This document shows positions 1 through 5,091 of a stretch of 5,091 nucleotides of DNA, in pieces. Origin of the DNA: Caldifarciminota bacterium. Its GTDB lineage: Bacteria; Hydrothermota; Hydrothermia; B15-G9; WFZT01. Both the position numbers and the translations under genes were made by a program. Numbering within the stretch: position 1 is the first letter of the stretch; every line of letters begins with the position of its first letter. The stretch covers positions 1-5,091 of the forward strand of contig JALXCE010000225.1 of assembly GCA_026991055.1 (NCBI GenBank), in the 5' to 3' direction. The notes beneath the pieces were generated by a model, which saw only the letters and a program-made list of their open reading frames with translations, had not been told where the DNA came from and searched no databases.

Positions 1-878
1 CCATCATTGGTGGAATCGTGGGTTACGGGTTGCTCTATGCGGGCCCGAAAATCGTCAACTGGACAAAGCTTACCTATGTAGTTTTGAGCTGGATAATTTC
101 GCCCATTCTTGGGGGACTTGTGGGCTTCGCTGTTTTCTGGCTAATAAGGCTGAGTATTTTGAATACAAGGAAGCCCTATGAAAATGCTAAGAAGTGGGCA
201 CCAATATGGATAGGTCTCGCATTCTTTATCGTTGGGATGACCTTCTATATTAAAACGGTTCACGGAAAGGACCTCGTGAAGGCAGCGCTTGTTGGGCTGG
301 GCTTTGCTCTTGTGGCCTTCCTGGCCTCGAAAATCTGGGTTCACTTCAGGAGGGATACAGCGGATGAGTATCAGGCTGTTGAAAATATATTCAAGAGCGT
401 CCAGGTGATAACCTCCTGTTATGTTGCACTTGCCCACGGGGCCAATGATGTTGCCAATGCAATAGGGCCTGTTGCGGCTGTGTATAGTGCAATAAAAGGG
501 GGATTGCAGGGGTTTATGGTGCCGGTACCAAAGTGGATTCTGGCCTACGGAGGTATCGGAATTGCAATTGGGGTAACCACCTATGGATACAGGGTGATGA
601 AAACTGTGGGGACAAGGATCACGGAGCTTACAAATACTCGTGGTTTCAGCATTGATTTTTCAGCTGCAACTGTTGTGCTTGTTGCTTCCCGAATGGGACT
701 CCCCATTTCAACCACTCATACAGTGGTGGGAGCTGTGGTGGGTGTGGGGCTCGCCCGTGGTCTCAGTGCTATCAATAAAGGGGTTTTGAGGGATATTGTG
801 GTTTCATGGTTTGTTACAATACCGGTGGCTGCTGTTTTGGCGGCAGTTTTCTTTAAAATATTCATGTACATCTTTTAG
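1..878 (+). CDS. pit: PiT family inorganic phosphate transporter, C-terminal part (5' end outside window)
   Basis: This is an integral membrane permease of the PiT (PF01384) family, which moves inorganic phosphate, often as a metal-phosphate complex, with H+ or Na+ across the cytoplasmic membrane. The reading frame is open from the window's first bases (codons start at base 3), so the gene is truncated by the window edge and the GTG at 18 is not its start. About 292 residues are present; the N-terminal signature repeat and first helices lie upstream. Seen here are SWIISPILGG at the end of the first half, several hydrophobic segments, a hydrophilic loop around 340-390, then the second-half signature GANDVANAIGP (438-470) and the conserved GLPISTTHTVVGA (696-734). 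The protein ends in a hydrophobic helix and TAG. The DUF47 gene follows after 11 bases, as expected for a pit operon. Family assignment is firm; whether phosphate or sulfate is the substrate cannot be read from the sequence, but the DUF47 partner favours phosphate. Confidence 0.93.
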   Translation, partial: IIGGIVGYGLLYAGPKIVNWTKLTYVVLSWIISPILGGLVGFAVFWLIRLSILNTRKPYENAKKWAPIWIGLAFFIVGMTFYIKTVHGKDLVKAALVGLGFALVAFLASKIWVHFRRDTADEYQAVENIFKSVQVITSCYVALAHGANDVANAIGPVAAVYSAIKGGLQGFMVPVPKWILAYGGIGIAIGVTTYGYRVMKTVGTRITELTNTRGFSIDFSAATVVLVASRMGLPISTTHTVVGAVVGVGLARGLSAINKGVLRDIVVSWFVTIPVAAVLAAVFFKIFMYIF

Positions 879-885
879 GAGGTGA
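877..885 (+). promoter_or_regulatory. Strong ribosome-binding site for the DUF47 gene, overlapping the pit stop codon
   Basis: The sequence AGGAGGTGA is a near-perfect match to the anti-Shine-Dalgarno end of 16S rRNA. Its core ends seven bases before the ATG at 890. Its first two bases are the last two of the pit TAG stop codon, so ribosomes finishing pit would sit on the start region of the next gene. This supports the ATG at 890 as the true start and suggests translational coupling. Confidence 0.9.
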
Positions 886-889
886 AATT

Positions 890-1570
890 ATGCCTTTCTG
901 GCTTAAGATATTCTCAAAAAGTCCATTCAAACCAATGATTGAGCATGGTAAAGTTGTAAAAGATACAGTGGAAACCCTCGAGCTGGCGGTTACAGAATGG
1001 TACAAGCAGAATTATGATGAGATGGAGAGACTCTGTGGAAAAGTGGATCAGCTTGAGAAGGAGGCGGACAGGCTCAAGGAATCCATCAGGGATTCATTGA
1101 GCCACAGGATAATGATGCCTGTGAGCAGAAACGATGTGCTCCTCTATCTCTACTATCAGGATAAGATTGCGGACAGGGCGCAGGACGTTGCAAAGTGGTT
1201 ACCTTTAAGGAAAAATAAAGACCTTTTGCCCGAAGAACTGAGGAAAATCGTGCTTGAAATGGCGAAGGAGAGCATTGATGCGGTGAGGGGCGTTTACGAA
1301 GCTATCACCCAGCTTGATGTTGTCCTTGAGAGTGGATTCAACGAAGAGGAGATAAAGAAGGAGTACGAAATAATCAAAAAGGTTGAGACGGTCGAGAGTA
1401 AGATTGATAAGTATGTGAGCTATATCCTGAACTACGTTTTCCAGCACGATGATGACATGAAGTACTCTGAGGCGCTTTACATCTTGAACTTATCGAGACT
1501 CTTGAGCTCAATATCAGATAAGGCAAAGGACTCTGTGGAAAGAATCAGGCAGATGTTAGCACGTTCCTGA
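890..1570 (+). CDS. DUF47 / PhoU-like phosphate transport accessory protein (TIGR00153 type)
   Basis: This 226-residue cytoplasmic, all-helical protein belongs to the DUF47 family (PF01865), distant relatives of PhoU that are usually encoded next to PiT permeases and thought to modulate them. The N-terminal stretch SPFKPMIEHG (residues 11-20) is the typical family start. PhoU-like E/D-x-x-x-D motifs, which bind metal clusters in PhoU proteins, appear at E56-D60, D91-D95, E169-D173 and D210-D214. The rest is amphipathic, charged helix, and the length is normal for the family. The ATG has an excellent Shine-Dalgarno sequence and lies 11 bases after pit, so the two are almost certainly co-transcribed. 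In many bacteria the DUF47 gene precedes pit; here it follows. The 3' end overlaps the converging BcsB-like gene by 26 bases, and no terminator hairpin is visible after the stop. The family call is secure; the exact regulatory action is inferred. Confidence 0.92.
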   Translation: MPFWLKIFSKSPFKPMIEHGKVVKDTVETLELAVTEWYKQNYDEMERLCGKVDQLEKEADRLKESIRDSLSHRIMMPVSRNDVLLYLYYQDKIADRAQDVAKWLPLRKNKDLLPEELRKIVLEMAKESIDAVRGVYEAITQLDVVLESGFNEEEIKKEYEIIKKVETVESKIDKYVSYILNYVFQHDDDMKYSEALYILNLSRLLSSISDKAKDSVERIRQMLARS

Positions 1571-3452
1571 GCAGGAGGATAAGGAGTACAAAAATATTTG
1601 CGATAATTAGGTAGAGTTTAAGATGCGTATTTTTCCAGTTTCCGGCAAGTCTGAATTTCTTCACAGGTTCAATGTACTTGACGCCAGAGTCGCTAAAATT
1701 CACTCTCTGCCCTGAAAGAGCAGAGATTCCCTCGAATGTTTGAAACAGGTCTGAGAGTTTTTCTATCTGGTCCTCATCAACACAGTGAAGCACGAGGAAG
1801 GTTCTAAAGGTTTTCCCCTGTGGATATATTAGCTCTTCTATGTAAAGACTTGAATCAGCGGGGCTGAGGATATCAAAATCATGTCCAATTAGAACAAGAT
1901 TTCGCCCTTTTGCATTTTTTTTGGTGCTATCTGCCGTGGAAAGTACAAGAGTTGAATTTATAGTGCCACTCAGGCCGATAAATCTTGAGAAGTTAACTGC
2001 GAGCTTGAGCTTCTCCGGTGTGTAGTGGTCCATGACTATGGCTGTTTTAAGGTTCTTATAGGTAGCTCCTACTGGAAATGCCATATATTTCAGGTATTTC
2101 AAATCTGGGAGAGTAACACTCCAGGTTCTTTTTATATCAAAAGCTGATTTATTGCTCATGAAAACATGCGGCTTGATGTCATGAGCCACACTTCTCAATT
2201 CAACTTTGATATTGAGATTATTTCGTAGTTGCAAAAACTCACCAGGGATTTTTAAGTCGAGTCCATTTTTGACCTGAGAAAAGTAATAGGTTCCAAGTGC
2301 ATGTCCATTGAAAAATACACTGAATTTTGACGTAAAGGGATCAAGGATTTTGTCCGTGACGAATGAGAGTTTAACGTGGCCACTTTGAGGATAAAATTTG
2401 GTTCCGGGCAAAAAATTGATTTTTATTGTTGTATCAGCCCTTTCTCCTTTCAGTAAAATGTCATTCCATTTCAGGTCGGAGAGTTTGAACTTCCCTTCAG
2501 GCGGTGCGACCCATTTTTGATTCAAAAAGATATTTTCAGTCCCATAAATAATCGCGTGTCCATTTTGGGCCTCGAAGGAGTTGTCCATGAGCGTCGAAAG
2601 GCCCTTTCTAATTCCATCAGGAGTAGCAGAAGATATGATAAGGACAGGGACTCCCAGGTTGTTTGTGACAAAGATGAGTACTCCAGCTTTTTTATTGATT
2701 TTTTTACCCCCAATTGTCTGCCAGATGAATTTTCCTTTGTAGCCACGAGCGATGTTCATCCCCGCATCCTGGCGGATTTTCCCCAGGATTTCTGAAATGT
2801 ACGGCTGCTCTTCGGGTGTCCCGATTACAACTATTCCTCCACTTTTAACGCCTGCTGGGTTGGTTTCAAGAACAACATAAACCGAGTCCCCGTAAAGAAA
2901 CCCCATCACCTGAGAGAATAGGGAAAGCGCTGAAAGTGTTTTAACACTGGCCTTTTCTGGAGCCACAAGATATAGTTTTCCTGATGATAGTTCTACGAAT
3001 TTTGAGATAGAGGAAAACTGTATGTTTCTTCTCTCAACATCAGCACCGATAGCGATGGAGTCAATTTCAATGGTGTTTTTTACCCCATAATCAATGGGCC
3101 CATCGAGGAAGAATTCGAGTCTATTATATTTGCCGAGCCAGGTGGTCGGGAAAGTTAGATTCAAATAGTTTGATGTATCGCTAATAAGTGAGCTGTGAAG
3201 GGTGTGGTAGTTTAATGAAACTTTCAGGAAAAATCTCCTCGCGATGGTGTCAAGAATCTGGTAATGGATTTTTAGAACGGATTCTCCCGGCTTCAAATAG
3301 TCAGCGAATGGGATTTTGAAAATCTGATCGCTGTAATCGCTGGGACTTCTTAAGACCACGGGGACTTTTATGCCTATCTCTGCAGCCCTGATCCAGCGAA
3401 ACTTTGCTAATAGTGGCAGGATAAGGAGCAGAAAAAATAGTAGCCTTTTCAT
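1545..3452 (-). CDS. BcsB-like cellulose synthase accessory (regulatory subunit) family protein
   Basis: This 635-residue envelope protein resembles BcsB (PF03170), the extracytoplasmic partner of the BcsA synthase that helps guide the nascent glucan. The layout fits: N-terminal hydrophobic signal (about residues 3-16); a first beta-rich carbohydrate-binding-like region (about 35-145); a first flavodoxin-like domain (about 158-300, with YLVAPEKASVKTLSALSLF and LIISSATPDGIRKGLSTLM); a second beta-rich domain (about 320-425, with FSVFFNGHALGTYYF and IPGEFLQLRNNLNIKVEL); a second flavodoxin-like domain (about 455-590, with FPVGATYKNLKTAIVMDHYTP and LVLIGHDFDIL); and a C-terminal membrane helix (about 611-630). 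It is shorter than E. coli BcsB. The ATG is the first start after an in-frame TAA nine bases upstream and has no Shine-Dalgarno sequence. No bcsA-type glycosyltransferase lies in the window, and the next gene downstream converges on it, so the partner must be elsewhere. The family call rests on recalled domain patterns. A role in cellulose itself is not shown; another exopolysaccharide is possible. Confidence 0.72.
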   Translation of the reverse strand: MKRLLFFLLLILPLLAKFRWIRAAEIGIKVPVVLRSPSDYSDQIFKIPFADYLKPGESVLKIHYQILDTIARRFFLKVSLNYHTLHSSLISDTSNYLNLTFPTTWLGKYNRLEFFLDGPIDYGVKNTIEIDSIAIGADVERRNIQFSSISKFVELSSGKLYLVAPEKASVKTLSALSLFSQVMGFLYGDSVYVVLETNPAGVKSGGIVVIGTPEEQPYISEILGKIRQDAGMNIARGYKGKFIWQTIGGKKINKKAGVLIFVTNNLGVPVLIISSATPDGIRKGLSTLMDNSFEAQNGHAIIYGTENIFLNQKWVAPPEGKFKLSDLKWNDILLKGERADTTIKINFLPGTKFYPQSGHVKLSFVTDKILDPFTSKFSVFFNGHALGTYYFSQVKNGLDLKIPGEFLQLRNNLNIKVELRSVAHDIKPHVFMSNKSAFDIKRTWSVTLPDLKYLKYMAFPVGATYKNLKTAIVMDHYTPEKLKLAVNFSRFIGLSGTINSTLVLSTADSTKKNAKGRNLVLIGHDFDILSPADSSLYIEELIYPQGKTFRTFLVLHCVDEDQIEKLSDLFQTFEGISALSGQRVNFSDSGVKYIEPVKKFRLAGNWKNTHLKLYLIIANIFVLLILLLRNVLTSA

Positions 3453-3460
3453 ACGTGTTT

Positions 3461-3489
3461 AGTTTACACAATATTTTCAACTGACACAA
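3461..3489 (-). promoter_or_regulatory. Possible weak promoter for the BcsB-like gene, placed for leaderless transcription
   Basis: Read on the - strand, TTGTGT (3489-3484) and TAAACT (3466-3461) are separated by exactly 17 bases, a standard -35/-10 spacing. The -10 element matches four of six consensus bases and the -35 only three of six. The -10 ends eight bases before the ATG at 3452, so transcription would begin at or next to the start codon. This would explain the missing Shine-Dalgarno sequence. The matches are weak and could be chance in an AT-rich gap. Confidence 0.3.
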
Positions 3490-3498
3490 ATCGGTGGT

Positions 3499-3999
3499 CT
3501 ATTTCACACTCTCTATGATGAATTTCAGGTATTTAGGCATTGCCTTTGGGTCCTGAGCAGTAAAGAGGTTCCCGTCTCGCTCGAAAGGTTCACCGGTGTA
3601 ATTACCACCAGCGTTTATGATGTCGTCCTTTATTGCAAAGTAGCCTGTTACCTTCTTGCCTTTGATGATCCCCGCTGAGATGAGCACCCATGGCCCGTGG
3701 CAGATGGTACAAACAGGCTTGCCCGCTTCGTACATTTTTCGCACAAATTCAAGGATTTTTTCGTTTCTCCTCAATCTATCCGGGGCATAGCCACCGGGGA
3801 TAAAAACGAGGTCGAATTCTTTCTCCATGCCATCCTCAATTGACCGGTCGGACTTGAATTTGAGGCCATTCTTGCCTTTGTATTCCCTCACCTCCGGGGC
3901 TACCACGACCACATCCCATCCTTCCTCTTTAAACCTGTAAAATGGATACATAAACTCAGATTCCTCCACAAAATCTTCTAAAAGTAAAGCGACCTTCAT
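3499..3999 (-). CDS. PfpI/DJ-1 family cysteine protein (PH1704-like intracellular protease / deglycase type)
   Basis: This 166-residue cytoplasmic protein belongs to the DJ-1/PfpI superfamily (class I glutamine amidotransferase-like fold), whose members have been described as ATP-independent proteases, glyoxalases or deglycases; the physiological activity is disputed. The nucleophile elbow TICHGPWVLISAG places Cys100 and His101 at the same numbers as in the archaeal protease PH1704. Glu12 near the N-terminus is also kept, and IPGGYAPDRLR (residues 67-77) matches the loop that supplies an acidic residue to the neighbouring subunit's active site. IKDDIINAGG (123-132) is also typical of the group. 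Length is standard. I chose the ATG at 3999 because it follows a strong Shine-Dalgarno sequence and matches family N-termini. An in-frame start at 4122 would add 41 basic residues lying inside uvrB. The gene starts 13 bases after uvrB stops, so the two are likely co-transcribed. Family is firm; the reaction is not. Confidence 0.92.
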   Translation of the reverse strand: MKVALLLEDFVEESEFMYPFYRFKEEGWDVVVVAPEVREYKGKNGLKFKSDRSIEDGMEKEFDLVFIPGGYAPDRLRRNEKILEFVRKMYEAGKPVCTICHGPWVLISAGIIKGKKVTGYFAIKDDIINAGGNYTGEPFERDGNLFTAQDPKAMPKYLKFIIESVK

Positions 4000-4003
4000 G
4001 GCT

Positions 4004-4013
4004 TCACCTCCTC
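4004..4013 (-). promoter_or_regulatory. Strong ribosome-binding site for the PfpI-family gene, overlapping the uvrB stop codon
   Basis: On the - strand this reads GAGGAGGTGA, an almost ideal Shine-Dalgarno sequence ending four bases before the ATG, with the AGGAGG core seven bases away. Its first base is the last base of the uvrB TAG stop codon. It decides the pfpI start at 3999 over the upstream in-frame ATG at 4122, and implies coupled translation with uvrB. Confidence 0.9.
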
Positions 4014-5091
4014 TAAAAGATGTAGTTTTTCTTCTTTCTTCGTTTGATCCTGTGTCTCTCTTTTTTGTGTCCTTTTGCCTCAAAGAGGGCATCACGGTAG
4101 AGGGCAGCTTTTTCGAAATCAAGGAGCGATGCTGCGATCTTCATGCGTCTTTCAAGCTCTTCAATAAGCTCATATTTGTCCAGGGACCGTTTCAACTCCT
4201 CAATTTCTTCTGCAACCTCGTTTTCCTCTTTTGTTAAGATTCTTTCATCTGCAACTTTGGTGGTTTTTAAAACCTGCTCCACGGATTTTTTAATGGTTTT
4301 GGGCACTATCCCGTGCTTTTTGTTGTATTCTATCTGGAGCTTCCTTCTCCTCTCCGTTTCCTCGATGGCCCTTTTCATAGCCGGTGTAATGGTGTCAGCG
4401 TACATGATGACCTCACCCGCAGAATTTCTCGCTGCCCTGCCGGCAATCTGTATCAATGATGTCTCCGAGCGTAGAAAGCCGGTTTTATCTGCATCTGTGA
4501 TGATAACGAGTGAAACTTCAGGAAGGTCGAGCCCCTCACGAAGCAGGTTTACCCCAACAAGAACATCAAACTCCCCGAGCCTGAGCTCGCGAAGTATCTC
4601 CACTCGCTCAATTGCGTCAATCTCCGAGTGGAGATATTTTACCCTGAAGCCCATTTTAAAGAGGTAATCGGCCAGATCTTCGGCCATCCGCTTTGTGAGC
4701 GTTGTAATTAAGACTCTCTCTTTCTTTTTCACTCTTTTGCTGATCTCGTTGATTATGTCGTCTATCTGATTTTTGGTGGGTTTTACGGTGATTTTTGGGT
4801 CAACAAGTCCCGTGGGCCTGATAATCTGCTCTACAACAATACCACCGGATTTTTTGAGCTCGTAAGGACCGGGAGTAGCAGACATAAAGATTACCTTATC
4901 CCACATTTCTTCGAGTTCACTGAATTTTAAGGGTCTATTGTCCAGTGCAGAGGGGAGTCTGAAGCCGTACTCAACCAATGTCAGCTTCCTCGAGCGATCC
5001 CCGTTGTACATACCCATCAACTGGGGGATGGTTACATGGGATTCGTCAATAACCATGAGGAAATCGTCGGGGAAGTAGTCGATCAGTGTCC
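4013..5091 (-). CDS. uvrB: UvrABC excinuclease subunit B, C-terminal half (N-terminus outside window)
   Basis: UvrB is the damage-verifying, helicase-like core of bacterial nucleotide excision repair; it is loaded by UvrA and then recruits UvrC. The frame stays open to the window's right edge, so the ATG at 5056 is internal. About 358 of a usual 650-680 residues are present. Counting from that ATG, the visible parts are DESH (helicase motif II, residues 4-7); MYNGDRSRK (16-24); FMSATPGPYEL (motif III, 57-67); ITTLTKRMAEDL (motif IV region, 117-128); VGVNLLREGLDLPEVSL (motif V, 167-183); QIAGRAARN with the arginine fingers (motif VI, 203-211); the VPKTIKK segment (251-257); and a C-terminal UVR domain (about 297-327, ASLLDFEKAALYRD) that contacts UvrC. 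A lysine/arginine-rich tail follows to the TAG. Walker A, the beta-hairpin and the UvrA-binding domain lie upstream. The gene overlaps the ribosome-binding site of the downstream PfpI-family gene. Confidence 0.97.
   Translation of the reverse strand, partial: TLIDYFPDDFLMVIDESHVTIPQLMGMYNGDRSRKLTLVEYGFRLPSALDNRPLKFSELEEMWDKVIFMSATPGPYELKKSGGIVVEQIIRPTGLVDPKITVKPTKNQIDDIINEISKRVKKKERVLITTLTKRMAEDLADYLFKMGFRVKYLHSEIDAIERVEILRELRLGEFDVLVGVNLLREGLDLPEVSLVIITDADKTGFLRSETSLIQIAGRAARNSAGEVIMYADTITPAMKRAIEETERRRKLQIEYNKKHGIVPKTIKKSVEQVLKTTKVADERILTKEENEVAEEIEELKRSLDKYELIEELERRMKIAASLLDFEKAALYRDALFEAKGHKKERHRIKRRKKKNYIF

Noticed and set aside
141..437. A 98-codon open frame opposite pit, and a similar 80-codon one opposite the DUF47 gene (1205-1447)
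   Set aside because: Each is antisense to a conserved gene and shows no domain or initiation signal.
1565..1576. Short inverted repeat TCCT-GAGC-AGGA as a terminator after the DUF47 gene
   Set aside because: The stem has only four pairs and is not followed by a T-run; it lies in the coding end of the BcsB-like gene.
2517..2795. Open frames of 92 codons (+ strand, 2517-2795) and 74 codons (- strand, 2522-2746) inside the BcsB-like gene
   Set aside because: Both lie within a continuous long gene, lack ribosome-binding sites and show no family resemblance.
3455..3469. Imperfect palindrome GTGT...ACAC upstream of the BcsB-like gene as an operator
   Set aside because: Only four bases pair around a seven-base centre, which is expected by chance in a short AT-rich gap.
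3301..3489. A 62-codon open frame on the - strand overlapping the start of the BcsB-like gene
   Set aside because: It is out of frame with the signal-peptide-bearing gene, has no ribosome-binding site, and reads as low-quality basic sequence.
4000..4122. N-terminal extension of 41 residues on the PfpI-family protein from an in-frame ATG at 4122
   Set aside because: It lies wholly within the uvrB coding region, its residues are the frame-shifted shadow of the basic UvrB tail, and the ATG at 3999 has a strong ribosome-binding site and matches family N-termini.
3998..4237. A 79-codon open frame on the + strand across the uvrB/pfpI junction
   Set aside because: Its start is antisense to the pfpI start codon, it has no ribosome-binding site, and its hydrophobic content is the complement of charged UvrB helices.
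4143..4667. A 174-codon open frame on the + strand opposite uvrB
   Set aside because: It is antisense to well-conserved uvrB, is serine-rich with no recognisable domain, and is the expected shadow of that gene.

Overview
The window looks like a chromosomal segment of a bacterium. UvrB is a bacterial-type repair protein, two genes have strong AGGAGGTGA ribosome-binding sites, and one gene encodes a secreted, C-terminally anchored BcsB-like protein. Frequent AGG arginine and ATA isoleucine codons, Lys/Glu-rich proteins and a PfpI protein very like the archaeal (Pyrococcus) type hint at a thermophile, perhaps from a deep-branching or candidate lineage. That placement is inference; no marker here fixes the phylum.

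The window holds five protein genes on two converging strands. On the + strand, a phosphate permease of the PiT family (cut by the window's left edge) is followed 11 bases later by a DUF47/PhoU-like accessory protein, together a low-affinity phosphate (or metal-phosphate) uptake module. On the - strand, reading from the right edge, come uvrB (only the C-terminal half is inside the window), a PfpI/DJ-1 family protein 13 bases downstream, and after a 46-base gap a 635-residue BcsB-like cellulose synthase accessory protein. The last genes of the two strands overlap tail to tail by 26 bases.

The layout is compact. In both tight gene pairs the Shine-Dalgarno sequence of the second gene overlaps the stop codon of the first, which suggests coupled translation. 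The BcsB-like gene is the exception: it has no Shine-Dalgarno sequence, but a weak promoter-like element sits so close to its ATG that a leaderless transcript is possible.

I found no RNA genes, insertion sequences, CRISPR arrays or clear intrinsic terminators. Most of the window is ordinary housekeeping content. The item most worth following up is the BcsB-like protein, which has no cellulose synthase catalytic partner in view. I do not see evidence of a wholly new system.
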